Part shown: piece by piece, positions 31,301 to 39,967 of the stretch
Position numbering within the stretch: position 1 is the stretch's first letter
Layout of the letters: each line of letters opens with the position of its first letter
NCBI GenBank assembly: GCA_900539915.1
Contig: UQDU01000012.1
Location: 1 to 49,143 of the forward strand
From: an uncultured Bacteroidales bacterium
GTDB taxonomy: Bacteria > Bacteroidota > Bacteroidia > Bacteroidales > Muribaculaceae
Length of the DNA stretch: 49,143 bases
Direction: 5' to 3'
Notes under the pieces: generated by a model
Databases searched by the model: none
The model's input: the letters and a program-made list of their open reading frames with translations, nothing else
What the model was told of the DNA's origin: nothing
Made by a program: the position numbers and the translations under genes

Positions 31301-34009
31301 ATTCCACATAATGACCATGACATTGGTCACATCCTTGCCGGCGGCATAGATGATGTCTGTCTTGCCGTCATTATCGGTGACAAGTTCGCTTGACGGGGTC
31401 CATACGTTATCGTCGGTAGGAGAGGGGTTGCCGGGTCGGGGATTGTACATGATGACATGGCGTGACACCAGAGGGTCTGTGTCATCGTCAAGTCTGAATC
31501 TGATGTCATATGTGCCGTTGGGTATCTCCGAGAGATTTAATACCGGATCGGCGAGACTGATTGAGCCGCTTTTGACTGTCTTGTCATCATCGGTCATAAT
31601 CTCATAGCCAACTGATGCCACGTCCACGGTCTCTCCGGCTATATCGGCTACTTTGATGGTGAGCTTGACAGGCTCGGTGGTATTGACGGCGTTGGGCATG
31701 TCTACCGTGAGCTGTCGGAGGGAGGCAGGAGAAAATGCGGTCTGTCCCGACTGGGTTTCGCCTGAGGTGCTGACCGCAGCCACTTGTGCCACGAAGTAAC
31801 CGCGCGGATAGGGTGCATCTTTCATCACGTCTGATGTGACATTGATGGCAAATTTGCCGTCGGAGTCTGATTTTGCCGTGGCGGTGTAAAATGACTGCGG
31901 CAGTGACTGGAGCCACCATCGCATCGGCGACAACGACCGTAAATCCAGAGTCACCTTGGCATCGGTCACCGGCAGGTCGGTATAAGTGCGCAGCTCTCCG
32001 CTGATTATATAGCCGCCGTCAGCTCCCTTTTGTGGCGTGGCGAGGGTCATCTGATATGTGGGCAGTTTGTAATCGCTGACGGTGAAGTTGCTGTTGGTGT
32101 AGACGGTGCGTCTCTTTTCGTTGCCGTCAGGCATTTCGAGTGAGAGGGTGAAGTTTCCGGTCAAGCCGTCCTTGGGGAGGACAGCCTGTCCGTTGCATCG
32201 TCCCCATTTGTCGGTCACGGTGCGTATGGTGTCAAACGGCTGGTAGTTGGCATCACGCACTATCGCTGTTATCTTGCGGCCTTCGAGCAGTTCGTGGCCG
32301 TAGCCCTTGGATGAGTATGCTACGGCACTCCACTGCAATGTGTCGCCCGGATGATAAAGCGGCAGCGATATGAATGCCGAGAGGTGGTTGTAAGTGCGGT
32401 TTACATTGTCTCGCGAGAACTCCCAGATGGAGAATGTGGCGGAGGTGTCGTTACCCTTTGTGGCATATACGAGTCCGCGTGTCATGTTGCTGGGAGTGAG
32501 ACCTCCCTCTTTGTCGGTCTTGCCTAACGTTGATGCGGTTTTGTTCCTTCCGTTGGGCAATATGTTGAATGTGATGTCCTTAAGGGGCGCTCCTGATATT
32601 CCGTCCACGGCACAGAGCACCCTGTCATTGACTGTAGCGGAGTATGCTGCTAACTTTGTGACGGTCACTATACGCTGTGAGTTGTCGCCTGACCGCTCTT
32701 TGCCATTGAAATCTATGTCAAACACATAGCGGCCTACGGCAAGGGCAGGGAAATCGGTGATGTCAAGTGAATATTTCGAGGGGCACTGCGTGGTCTCCTT
32801 GTCAGTCAGGCGGTAGGTCTGAGATGCGGCTTTCTTCAGGTTGCCGTGTCTGGCCAGATTGTAATAGTTCTCTCTCAGCGAGTAGCTACCGTCCACCTTA
32901 TATGCCGTGATGGTGATTTCAGTGACGTTTTTACTCTTGACATCTATCTTGACAGGTACGCCGGGATAGAGGGTGGAGGCCATGGTGATGTCGGCACTCT
33001 TGCGCTCAAGATTGCTGATGATGTTGCGTATGCAGTTGGCGCGGAAATAGCCGGGATCGGAGGCTATAAAGCGTTTTGCCTGGTCATATATCCAGCGTTC
33101 ACGATCCAAGTTGTCGGTAGAGGGAAGCTCGTCGATTTTCAGAAGCACCTCTCCTACAGCCGGTGTCGCTTCAAAATTCTTGTCATACAGGGCTTTGAGC
33201 TTGTCAAACTCTGCATCTATGTCCGTCTGGTCACCCGAGAGCGAGTTGTCGGCATCAAATTTCTGGAGCTGCCAGTAGATGCTGCTTGCTGCGGTTATGC
33301 CGGGCTGTGACAGCATCATGGAGATTATGCGCGAGATGTGCATGCGTGCCTGTGTATTGCGGTAGGCAAAGGTGCGCAGTATATCTGTGCCCCTCATTGC
33401 TTCAAAGTCGAGCAGGGTAGGGGCATACATGGCGGATGTTTCGCGGTTGTAGTCTATCACTCCGTCATATCGCTCTATGGGGGTCTGTGCCAGCAAGGCC
33501 GATGGTGCCAGGGCTTCGTTGATCAGTGACATTATCTTGTCAGAAATCTGCTGGCCGCTCCATGTGGTGAAATCGCCTTTTGCTGCATCGAGCATCGGCG
33601 GTCGCTGGTCGTAGCTCCAATAGTCTGCCTGGTATATGTCGGCGTAAATCCCGGCTAAAAGCAGACTGAGCAGACTGCGTGTCTCCGCGGTCGTCTCCTC
33701 TTTTCTCAGCGAGTCTATGCGGTCGGTGACGTTGACCAACTCATCCGTGGAGATGGATGCCTCGGCTAACGAGATATTGATGAGTGCACGGAGCATCGCA
33801 CGGCTGTCCGATGCTTTCTGTGCAGCGGCCAAGGCTTTCTCGGCATCCGAAATGACTGTCTTGGGATAGGCGAAATCGGGTTTCTGATATGCCGATGCAC
33901 TGATGGCCGCGGAGGCTGCCACAGGGATATTAAATAAACCAAATGCTGCGACAGAGGCGCAGCAGGCTATAAGTGAACGGTTGACCAATGATTTTCTCGG
34001 TGATGACAT
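28385..34009 (-). CDS. Alpha-2-macroglobulin family protein
   Basis: An exported giant of 1874 residues with an N-terminal signal (LIACCASVAAFGLFNIPVAA). A helical N-terminal part is followed by MG domains, including the MG2-type SLPLYHPGDTLQWSAVAYSS. An acidic Ala/Glu-rich segment (about residues 1100-1135, near AVTEDAVSEEAAADMGAGEA) resembles a bait region. The A2M core motif NAVIALTMPNAVTTWQFDLI follows, and then the helical thioester-like domain with ALSGGWRWMADDSEPSLWVT. The thioester motif CxEQ is absent, so covalent trapping is unlikely. A protease-inhibitor or envelope role is inferred from the family. A penicillin-binding protein 1C partner, common elsewhere, is not nearby. Confidence 0.93.
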   Translation of the reverse strand: MSSPRKSLVNRSLIACCASVAAFGLFNIPVAASAAISASAYQKPDFAYPKTVISDAEKALAAAQKASDSRAMLRALINISLAEASISTDELVNVTDRIDSLRKEETTAETRSLLSLLLAGIYADIYQADYWSYDQRPPMLDAAKGDFTTWSGQQISDKIMSLINEALAPSALLAQTPIERYDGVIDYNRETSAMYAPTLLDFEAMRGTDILRTFAYRNTQARMHISRIISMMLSQPGITAASSIYWQLQKFDADNSLSGDQTDIDAEFDKLKALYDKNFEATPAVGEVLLKIDELPSTDNLDRERWIYDQAKRFIASDPGYFRANCIRNIISNLERKSADITMASTLYPGVPVKIDVKSKNVTEITITAYKVDGSYSLRENYYNLARHGNLKKAASQTYRLTDKETTQCPSKYSLDITDFPALAVGRYVFDIDFNGKERSGDNSQRIVTVTKLAAYSATVNDRVLCAVDGISGAPLKDITFNILPNGRNKTASTLGKTDKEGGLTPSNMTRGLVYATKGNDTSATFSIWEFSRDNVNRTYNHLSAFISLPLYHPGDTLQWSAVAYSSKGYGHELLEGRKITAIVRDANYQPFDTIRTVTDKWGRCNGQAVLPKDGLTGNFTLSLEMPDGNEKRRTVYTNSNFTVSDYKLPTYQMTLATPQKGADGGYIISGELRTYTDLPVTDAKVTLDLRSLSPMRWWLQSLPQSFYTATAKSDSDGKFAINVTSDVMKDAPYPRGYFVAQVAAVSTSGETQSGQTAFSPASLRQLTVDMPNAVNTTEPVKLTIKVADIAGETVDVASVGYEIMTDDDKTVKSGSISLADPVLNLSEIPNGTYDIRFRLDDDTDPLVSRHVIMYNPRPGNPSPTDDNVWTPSSELVTDNDGKTDIIYAAGKDVTNVMVIMWNPETGHEYMRKWLKVSPGFNTLPVKLDSGADRAFLSLIATRNFKTDQRNLTIARPATQKKLVIEAASFRDKTSPLAAEKWTFKLRYDDGTPVEGAIIADIYSKALESIERHNQNFLPMDGQLYHISLQEPYQWQNRVSAMSPYRTADCSGLNMPQWQLWGQSWTDGMRFGFATGGLRIRGSRMLYATADMAAPKMETQNAAVAVTEDAVSEEAAADMGAGEAESGIDMPQNISYRPSEIPLAYFNPTITTDTDGNAVIALTMPNAVTTWQFDLIAFTRKLDTAKYSASIVSSKPLMVQPNLPRYVRAGDRIDVLTTVYNKTDKQLEATVYAEATSSSAPAFKASRQATVSVAPNGSQIVSLPIDVSITEGNVMTIRTAATSGNFSDGEMSAIPVLSSKASVIDSEPFYIAPDSTSVSIRLPEMKNDATVSLQYCENPLWLAVLALPSISDEAPNTAMKAADAFLSAIAARNLVEQYPVIGEAVKQWTAGDKSDESLKSMLERNPQLKQMMLQSTPWMREAKSDSERMSRLALILDSDFVDRSIKASTDKLQKLQALSGGWRWMADDSEPSLWVTKYVLRTLGAVNRLGWLPTDKEFDSMLRKAVLYLDDEAVRQYARYPNASYIDYAELRNLFNITQSNAAHAVSNAALREARAGWKKMSPVDKAKAAVLMDTHGYGDISLEVIESLNQFALTSPERGMWWENTDITGQSIILDAYTQLQPKSTAIDMIRQWLIFQKEATTWNDNPQAALVIANLITSSPSWVIPAGNVSITLGDSALTLPEGDYASGMFTTTLPADKASGSTLNVRNSSALPSWGAVISQYVAETSAVKPHSIPDLSITKEILVGTATANGMKWTSATSMALGSSVKVQLTIVAKRDMDYVTIVDQRAACFEPTDQLPGYISSQGLSFYRENRDSQTDIFISRLPKGTYVLTYDLSTNNAGTFTSGIATIQSQMTPALTAHSGADPISVSK

Positions 34010-34044
34010 AGTGGACTACGTTTGAGTGTCGGAAGATGTACAGG

Positions 34045-34530
34045 CTATTTCTTTTTGTTCAGCCCACGCAGGTGCTTGCGAAACTCCTTGTTGAGTTTCT
34101 GTTCGGCCAGACGGAGCTGGTACACCTGTTTGGGTGTGAGGATTTTGCCTATCTCCTTGTAGTATTTCGTCTCTATGCGGTTGACGCTCGCACCTACAGA
34201 GAGCGACACGTTGGTTGCTTCGATATAGTCTTTATCTGTGGGATTGGGCTTGCGTTTCATCTCCTTACGCATACGGCTGTCGTTGAAAAACACAGCCCTG
34301 CGCTCGCGGTCCATCGCGTCATACAGAGCGAAAAAACGTGTGGACTGCTCGTCATTGAGTCCCAGTTCTTTGGTCAGCCGGTCATGCTTGTATTGTGTCA
34401 TCTCGGCTTCCCACTTCTGGCGGTCGGCCTGAGAACCTCCCTGACGCTTCTGCGCTGACACATTGGTGACGGCTGAAGCTAACAGCAGGGTGAGCATGAT
34501 GGCTAATCTGTAAAACTTGTTGCTATACAT
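34045..34530 (-). CDS. Spy/CpxP-like exported protein
   Basis: A 161-residue protein with a signal peptide ending near NVSAQ. The mature part is helical and highly charged, with two LTxxQ-like motifs of the Spy/CpxP kind: KELGLNDEQSTRFFALYDAM and KILTPKQVYQLRLAEQKLNK. The C-terminus is very basic (HLRGLNKKK). Such periplasmic proteins act as chaperones or stress sensors. It is located between the anti-sigma-like gene and alpha-2-macroglobulin, with 35-36 nt gaps, in a probable envelope-stress operon. Confidence 0.65.
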   Translation of the reverse strand: MYSNKFYRLAIMLTLLLASAVTNVSAQKRQGGSQADRQKWEAEMTQYKHDRLTKELGLNDEQSTRFFALYDAMDRERRAVFFNDSRMRKEMKRKPNPTDKDYIEATNVSLSVGASVNRIETKYYKEIGKILTPKQVYQLRLAEQKLNKEFRKHLRGLNKKK

Positions 34531-34566
34531 ATGTGAGTGATGTTTTGTTTGAGCGTATGGTGTGGT

Positions 34567-34995
34567 TTATCGTGAAGCCTCTGACGGGTCGTCCATCGGG
34601 TCAAACCCTTCTTCCCAGAGCATGTCCATCAGGTCTTCCTCGTTTGTGGTGTAATAGGTCTCATCGTTGATTTCCTCGACCACAGCGGGATCTGACAGGG
34701 CCTGGGCAAGCACTGGATAGTTTTCGATTGACATCTGTCCCTGGGAGGTGGCGCCTGTCAGGGAGAATATGTGCATCATGCACCACACTCCGGCAAACAT
34801 GGCGGCCAGATACACGTAGGGTCTGATGCGCTGCCATATGCTGCGCGGTGCGATGTTGGCATCGGGTGAAGCCTGTTCCCATTCGCGTTCGGGCAGCGAT
34901 GCCTCGATTCGCCGGGTCAGGGTGTCGAAATATCCGTCAGGGACTGTCATGCCGTCATGGCGGTCTATCTTGTCAAGTATGGAGTCTTGTTTCAT
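34567..34995 (-). CDS. Probable anti-sigma factor (single-pass membrane protein)
   Basis: A 142-residue protein. The N-terminal cytoplasmic ~50 residues carry DSILDKIDRHDGMTVPDGYF, a phrase common in Bacteroidales proteins next to ECF sigma genes. One membrane helix follows (YVYLAAMFAGVWCMMHIFSL, about 56-75), and an acidic periplasmic part ends in TYYTTNEEDLMDMLWEEGFD. The gene lies 70 nt downstream of the ECF sigma gene. Topology and position suggest it holds that sigma factor, although no classical ZAS or RskA motif is visible. Confidence 0.65.
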   Translation of the reverse strand: MKQDSILDKIDRHDGMTVPDGYFDTLTRRIEASLPEREWEQASPDANIAPRSIWQRIRPYVYLAAMFAGVWCMMHIFSLTGATSQGQMSIENYPVLAQALSDPAVVEEINDETYYTTNEEDLMDMLWEEGFDPMDDPSEASR

Positions 34996-35065
34996 CGGGA
35001 GTAAGGTTGTGATGGAGAGTGACTGATGCTGTTTTAGTGTTTTGACTGATTTACCGTATGAAAGT

Positions 35066-35695
35066 TTAATCGGATTCCGAAAAATGTTGCTCTATTTTCT
35101 TTACAGCCAGATGATACGATGCCTTGAGGCCGCCTACAGATGTGCCGAGAATCTCTGACATCTGTTCGTACTTCATATCGTCGAAATATTTCATGTTAAA
35201 CACCAGTCTCTGTTTTTCGGGAAGCGTGGCTATGACCTTGCGCAGTTCGAGCGCGAGTTCGTCGCCGTCGACATATTTGTCGGCAGCGATGAGATTTATT
35301 ATCATGGACGATTCGTCCTCGAGTGAGATGTTACACCGTTTGCGCTCTTTCTCTAAGAACGTAAGGCTCTCGTTAATGGCTATTTTATAAAGCCATGTCT
35401 TGAGCTTGGCGTCGCCTCTGAAATTCTCGATATTTGACCATGCTTTCAGAAATGTATTCTGGAGTATGTCGTCGGCGTCCTCGTGGGTCTGCACCATGCG
35501 TCTTATCTGCCAGTAGAGGCGTGTGCCGTAAAGTTTGATGACCTCTCCGAATGCCTGACGGCATGTCGAAGGGTCACGCAGACGCGCTATGAGTTCGGGG
35601 GTGGCTTCGTCGCCCCCTGATGCCGTACGCTGCCGCTTCTGGTCGGTCGCAGCCGTATCGGTGTCGCCGCATAATGATGAGTATGTATCTGCCAT
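35066..35695 (-). CDS. ECF-type RNA polymerase sigma factor
   Basis: A 209-residue protein. Sigma region 2 (about 55-120) contains YWQIRRMVQTHEDADDILQN followed by TFLKAWSNIENFRGDAKLKT and WLYKIAINESLTFLEKERKR. Region 4 (about 150-205) contains LPEKQRLVFNMKYFDDMKYE, then QMSEILGTSVGGLKASYHLA. The first ~40 residues are a low-complexity extension rich in T, D and S. Downstream are the probable anti-sigma factor, the Spy-like gene and alpha-2-macroglobulin, which are its likely targets or partners. Confidence 0.95.
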   Translation of the reverse strand: MADTYSSLCGDTDTAATDQKRQRTASGGDEATPELIARLRDPSTCRQAFGEVIKLYGTRLYWQIRRMVQTHEDADDILQNTFLKAWSNIENFRGDAKLKTWLYKIAINESLTFLEKERKRCNISLEDESSMIINLIAADKYVDGDELALELRKVIATLPEKQRLVFNMKYFDDMKYEQMSEILGTSVGGLKASYHLAVKKIEQHFSESD

Positions 35696-35766
35696 ATTCT
35701 GGAGTGGTAAATTTACAACTTTTTTTCAGAGCATACTCCCTCTCCTGTTTTTTTTAAATAAAAGTA

Positions 35767-35810
35767 ACACCGTCATCTGCCACATGTTTGACTGTGACGG
35801 ATGGCGGTGT
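35767..35810 (-). terminator. Hairpin after the helical Ala/Lys/Asp-rich gene
   Basis: The arms ACACCGTCATC (35767-35777) and GATGGCGGTGT (35800-35810) form an 11-bp stem with one G-T pair. Leftward it is followed by TACTTTTATTT, moderately U-rich. It lies 34 nt beyond the stop of the gene at 35844. Confidence 0.45.
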
Positions 35811-35843
35811 AGCATTGGTAGAAAGATATCGATGCGTTAACTG

Positions 35844-36182
35844 TCAGTCGCGTAGTTTGTCTGCGAGACCGGCGGCCTTGTCGGCTGCGGAGTCTATGAA
35901 ATCAGCAAGTTTTCCTTTCAGGCCTGATGCGGCGTCGCTGATTTTCTCCTTGGCATTGTCGGCCTGGTCGCCCAGAGCTTCCTTGGCATCCGCCAGCTTG
36001 TCGGCTATCGCATCCTTGGCATCGCCTACTTTGTCGGCTATCTTGTCTTTTGCTGCCGACAGACCTTCTTTGGCCGAAAGGATTCCTGACTGTACACTGA
36101 GGTCGGCTGCGTCTTTGGAGAGGTCGGCTGCATTCTGAGCCAGGTTCTCTTTCTGTGTGGTGTTATTAGTGTTATCTGACAT
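35844..36182 (-). CDS. Helical Ala/Lys/Asp-rich protein (YtxH/LEA-like)
   Basis: A 112-residue soluble protein made almost wholly of A, K, D, G and L in an 11-residue-like repeat (AKDKIADKVGDAKDAIADKL). It is predicted to be an amphipathic helix with no signal peptide or membrane segment. This composition resembles late-embryogenesis-abundant, CsbD or YtxH stress proteins, but no specific family motif is visible. It is divergent from the first LtaS-like gene and precedes the sigma-factor unit after a hairpin. Confidence 0.7.
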   Translation of the reverse strand: MSDNTNNTTQKENLAQNAADLSKDAADLSVQSGILSAKEGLSAAKDKIADKVGDAKDAIADKLADAKEALGDQADNAKEKISDAASGLKGKLADFIDSAADKAAGLADKLRD

Positions 36183-36272
36183 AATCGTAAAAAATTGGAA
36201 GTTATATCATCATAACAGTCATGCAGTAGTATAAGATTAGTGATGAATCGTTTTTTATGCTTTTATAACAAG

Positions 36273-36303
36273 TTGCCATGATGCTCTATAATTCTTAAAT
36301 TTG
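36273..36303 (+). promoter_or_regulatory. Promoter of the first LtaS-like gene
   Basis: TTG (36273-36275), 20 nt, TAAATTTG (36296-36303), then CAT and the ATG at 36328. It is an excellent consensus match with a short leader of about 18 nt. Confidence 0.75.
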
Positions 36304-36327
36304 CATGAATAAACCTCCGGTCATTCT

Positions 36328-38115
36328 ATGCTTCAATCATTATCCGATTCCGGGCGATGGCATCATCTCGCTTATGCTTACGGCCATGTCATATATATGG
36401 TCGTGGCTTGGCTGCTTGCTGCGGTGGAAATAGATTGGCTGTCGGCTCAGATTGCCGGGATTGACTGTCTGTCAAGACTGGAGATTTGCGCAAGCCTGGT
36501 GTGGGCTGCGATACTTACATTTCCATATCTGTTTCTGCCTGGCAGGTATCGGTGGTTGCAGCTGATTGTATTCTTCGTATTGGTGCTGTTAAATACCGTC
36601 AACTGTCTCTATTATCGTAATTTTGACAGTCTGGTCACGTTGCGTACCATGGCGATGTGGCAGGGTGTCAATGCTTACTCGCTTGATGCTGCATATGCTT
36701 CCTTGAAATGGTCTGACGCTGTCATATGGATAGCTTTCCTTTGTCAGGTTATCTTGTATGTCCTGTTGAGAAAGCCAATCCGGGTTAACCGTTTCGGAGT
36801 CAGGTTTAAAATATGGACATGTGTCATAGTATTTCTGGGATTGGCGAAACTGGAATTGACACGTTACCGTATGTTTGTCAGGGAGTGGGAGACCGCTGTA
36901 GGCCCTGATTTTATTGATTCGAGGCCGTACTTCATCTTTACCGGCAGTATATGGGATTACTCTGTCAAGGGCTATTTCGAGACATACATCATCCAGTTAT
37001 ACGGCTTGTTGAAAAACAGTCCTTCTCTCTCGTCGCAGGATATTGCTGATTTGAACGCTATATTGCTGTCGGAAAATCGGGCATCTCTGCCGCCTGCTGG
37101 TGAGGCGGATTCTACACTACAGGCAAACAGGGGCAAAAATCTCCTGATGATAGTGGTTGAATCGCTTAATTCGTCAGCTCTTGACTGCGGTTTTGACGGT
37201 AAGCCTTTCACTCCGTGTTTAGATTCGCTGCATCAGGCATCGGATGTGGTATGCTTCGATAATATGTGTTCTCAGGCTATGTTTGGCCAGTCAAGTGACG
37301 GCCAGTTCATGTACAATACAGGCATATATCCCCTCACTGACGAGATAACCCTGTCAATTGAGCGCAGGGGACCCTTTCCGTCTCTTTGCCGTGAGCTTGA
37401 CGGCTACCATGCCGAGGAATTTATCGGTGAGGATAAAAAGTTATGGTTCCATGACGAATCTTCTGTCGCCTATGGATATGACCGTCTCACGGATAGACTT
37501 GGCGTGCATGACATCAATCGGTGTGATGATGCCATCATGTCGGCATCATTGCGGAGTTTAAAGGGGCTGCCACAACCGTTCTTCGTCATATTGACTACCC
37601 TCACTATGCATGGCCCTTATGGCAGAAATACCGTTATGCCTGATGGATGGACTGACTCGCCGGCTGCCTATGATTACATGTCGCGCCTACATATGTTTGA
37701 CAATGCTTTGCGTAAGTTCATTGACGGTTTGAAGCAAGCAGGATTGTATGACAACACTGTCATAGTCATCGCTTCTGATCATCGTGCTCCTATTGAATCC
37801 ATCGGGGATAAAGCTTCTCCTCAGGGGCGCATCATGCTGATGATTCTCAATTCCGGACTTCCGGGAAGGGTGGATTCCAGAGTCGTCGGGCAGATTGATG
37901 TCTATCCGACTATCCTTGATATAATGGGCGTCAGGAATCCGCGTTGGCCAGGTATGGGGCAGTCGCTTATCCGCGAAGTTCCGGGATTTGCTGTGGTTCG
38001 TGGCACAGAGATAGAGGGAGATACCACCGACATCGCCGCCATAGAGCGTCAGAAACGTTACTGGCAGCTCTCTGACCGCATGATTAAGACCAACACCTTC
38101 CCGTCTCGCCCTTAA
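36328..38115 (+). CDS. LtaS-like membrane phosphoglycerol transferase/sulfatase-fold protein, copy 1
   Basis: A 595-residue protein with about five N-terminal membrane helices (first GHVIYMVVAWLLAAVEIDWL). From about residue 265 an extracytoplasmic alkaline-phosphatase/sulfatase-fold domain follows. Active-site elements are NLLMIVVESLNSSALD with the metal-binding Glu, MFGQSSDGQFMYNTGIYP with the nucleophile region, HGPYGRN and VIASDHRAP. Such enzymes move phosphoglycerol or phosphoethanolamine groups from lipids to envelope glycans; the true substrate here is unknown. A paralogue follows immediately. The last ~220 bp of the two genes are almost identical, unlike the rest. Confidence 0.88.
   Translation: MLQSLSDSGRWHHLAYAYGHVIYMVVAWLLAAVEIDWLSAQIAGIDCLSRLEICASLVWAAILTFPYLFLPGRYRWLQLIVFFVLVLLNTVNCLYYRNFDSLVTLRTMAMWQGVNAYSLDAAYASLKWSDAVIWIAFLCQVILYVLLRKPIRVNRFGVRFKIWTCVIVFLGLAKLELTRYRMFVREWETAVGPDFIDSRPYFIFTGSIWDYSVKGYFETYIIQLYGLLKNSPSLSSQDIADLNAILLSENRASLPPAGEADSTLQANRGKNLLMIVVESLNSSALDCGFDGKPFTPCLDSLHQASDVVCFDNMCSQAMFGQSSDGQFMYNTGIYPLTDEITLSIERRGPFPSLCRELDGYHAEEFIGEDKKLWFHDESSVAYGYDRLTDRLGVHDINRCDDAIMSASLRSLKGLPQPFFVILTTLTMHGPYGRNTVMPDGWTDSPAAYDYMSRLHMFDNALRKFIDGLKQAGLYDNTVIVIASDHRAPIESIGDKASPQGRIMLMILNSGLPGRVDSRVVGQIDVYPTILDIMGVRNPRWPGMGQSLIREVPGFAVVRGTEIEGDTTDIAAIERQKRYWQLSDRMIKTNTFPSRP
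37896..38115 (+). repeat. Near-identical 3' segment shared by the two LtaS-like genes, copy 1
   Basis: From CAGATTGATGTCTATCC to the stop this segment matches 39748-39967 with only scattered differences, including synonymous sites. The preceding 1.5 kb of the two genes differ strongly. This is the pattern of gene conversion. Confidence 0.8.
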
Positions 38116-38132
38116 TTGGTGAGGGTTCTGCC

Positions 38133-38163
38133 TTGGCGCTTTTGCGCATATTGCCTAATTTTG
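38133..38163 (+). promoter_or_regulatory. Promoter of the second LtaS-like gene
   Basis: TTG (38133-38135), 20 nt, TAATTTTG (38156-38163), followed by CAT. Its architecture is the same as that of the promoter of the first copy, so each paralogue has its own start. Confidence 0.7.
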
Positions 38164-38191
38164 CATATTATATGATAGTGTGTTATCCGAT

Positions 38192-39967
38192 ATGAGGTTA
38201 TCGACATCTGAAAGAATCAGGCAGTATATTTTAGTACACGGACATGTCATCTATCTGATAGTGGCATGGCTGTTGACGGCAGTAGAAATCGACTGGTTAC
38301 TGGGCCAGTTCTGTAGCATGACATATTTGTCAAAATTTAGTCTTGGGCAGAGTTTTATATGGGGAGGTATTATAGTATTTCCGTTCTTGCTGCTGCCGCC
38401 CCGTTACCGTTGGATACAGTTGATTCTGTTTTCAGTGCTGGTCGTGTTCAATATGGTCAATTGTCTCTATCTGCGTAATTTCAGCAATTTCATTCCGCTG
38501 CGGACAATCTTTATGTGGCAGGGGATCAATGTGTTTACGTTTAGAGCAGCTCTGGCATCCGTAGCGTGGAGCGATGCCATACTTTGGCTTGCTCTGTGTG
38601 GGCAGATTGGATTGTATTGGGCGATGCGGAAGCAACTGCGCAGCCGCGGATTCAATCTCAGGTTTAAAGTGGGTTGCTGCATCGTCATATTGTCTGGTCT
38701 GGTATTGATGGAGAGGAGCCGCTATCGTGGCTTTGTCAATTGGTGGGAGGGAGCGTTTGACAGGAGCGCGATTAATATGGAGGCATATCTTCAGATTACA
38801 TGCTCCTTATGGGATTATGATAGGAAAGGTTATTTTGAGGCATATCTCATCCAGCTCTATAATCTCTTTAAGCCGGTCATCCCTTTATCTTCTGATGAAG
38901 CAGAGGAAATCAGGAAGATAATATCGTATTCCGGTAATAGGGATATGGCATATGATGTTGACTCCATAGTGGATAAGAATCGTGACAAAAATCTTATTTT
39001 TATCATCGTTGAATCATTGAATTCATGCGCTTTAAATCGTACTTTCGATAATAAGTCTTTTACTCCGTGCATGGATTCAATCATAAAAGCTCCCGATGTC
39101 ATATGTTTTGATAACATTTCTTCTCAGGCCATGTTCGGGCAGTCGAGTGACGGACAGTTCATGTATAATACCGGTGTGTATCCGCTTATTGATGAGACAA
39201 CGTTGGCCGTTGAACGGACCGGACCGTTTCCTTCCATATGTCGTGAGCTCCCGAAGCATCATTCTGCCGAGTTTATAGGTGAGAGCCGTCTGATTTGGTT
39301 TCATGATGAGACTACTGTAGCCTACGGATATGATGAGTTGAACGATGATCTGGAAGATTATAGGGGACTGGAGGGTGATGAAGCTATTTTTGCAGCTGCG
39401 TTCCAGTCTCTTAAGACTATGAGACAGCCTTTTTTTGTCCTTATCACCACAATATCCATGCATGGACCTTATGAATTTAAAGGGAAACTGCCTGACGGTT
39501 GGGAGGAGCCTGCTTCTACTTATGACTTCCTTTGTAAAACAAATATATTTGACCGCTCACTCAGTCTGTTTTTGTCTGACCTGAAAAAGTCTGGTCTTTA
39601 TGACAATTCTGTGATTGTCATAGCCGCAGATCATAAAGCGACTTTGAGTTCCCTTGGGGCTGGAGGAACCGACGATGGACGCATAATGTTTTGTGTGCTC
39701 AATTCCGGCCTCTCAGGTAAGGTTGACTCAAGGATTGCCGGTCAGATTGATGTCTATCCTACCATCCTTGATATAATGGGCGTCAGGAATCCGCGTTGGC
39801 CGGGTATGGGGCAGTCGCTTATCCGCGAGGTCCCGGGATTTGCCGTGGTTCGTGGCACAGAGATAGTGGGAGATACCACTGACACCGCTGCCATAGAGCG
39901 TCAGAAACGTAACTGGCAGCTCTCTGACCGCATGATCAAGACCAATACCTTCCCCTCTCTCCATTAA
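38192..39967 (+). CDS. LtaS-like membrane phosphoglycerol transferase/sulfatase-fold protein, copy 2
   Basis: A 591-residue paralogue of the preceding gene with the same layout: N-terminal membrane helices (HGHVIYLIVAWLLTAVEIDW), then the catalytic domain. Active-site elements are NLIFIIVESLNSCALN, MFGQSSDGQFMYNTGVYP, MHGPYEF and VIAADHKAT. The ATG at 38192 is chosen; an in-frame GTG at 38180 would give four more residues and fits the length of copy 1 slightly better. Different residues after the catalytic DH (KATLSSLG against RAPIESIG) suggest divergent specificity. The C-terminal ~75 residues are nearly identical to copy 1. Confidence 0.88.
   Translation: MRLSTSERIRQYILVHGHVIYLIVAWLLTAVEIDWLLGQFCSMTYLSKFSLGQSFIWGGIIVFPFLLLPPRYRWIQLILFSVLVVFNMVNCLYLRNFSNFIPLRTIFMWQGINVFTFRAALASVAWSDAILWLALCGQIGLYWAMRKQLRSRGFNLRFKVGCCIVILSGLVLMERSRYRGFVNWWEGAFDRSAINMEAYLQITCSLWDYDRKGYFEAYLIQLYNLFKPVIPLSSDEAEEIRKIISYSGNRDMAYDVDSIVDKNRDKNLIFIIVESLNSCALNRTFDNKSFTPCMDSIIKAPDVICFDNISSQAMFGQSSDGQFMYNTGVYPLIDETTLAVERTGPFPSICRELPKHHSAEFIGESRLIWFHDETTVAYGYDELNDDLEDYRGLEGDEAIFAAAFQSLKTMRQPFFVLITTISMHGPYEFKGKLPDGWEEPASTYDFLCKTNIFDRSLSLFLSDLKKSGLYDNSVIVIAADHKATLSSLGAGGTDDGRIMFCVLNSGLSGKVDSRIAGQIDVYPTILDIMGVRNPRWPGMGQSLIREVPGFAVVRGTEIVGDTTDTAAIERQKRNWQLSDRMIKTNTFPSLH
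39748..39967 (+). repeat. Near-identical 3' segment shared by the two LtaS-like genes, copy 2
   Basis: Partner of the segment at 37896-38115. A stretch of about 38 bp around ATAATGGGCGTCAGGAATCC is unchanged except for one base. Confidence 0.8.

Noticed and set aside
28385..34009. Thioester bond in the alpha-2-macroglobulin
   Set aside because: The only nearby cysteine phrase, QYCENPLW, is not CxEQ, so a thioester is not supported.
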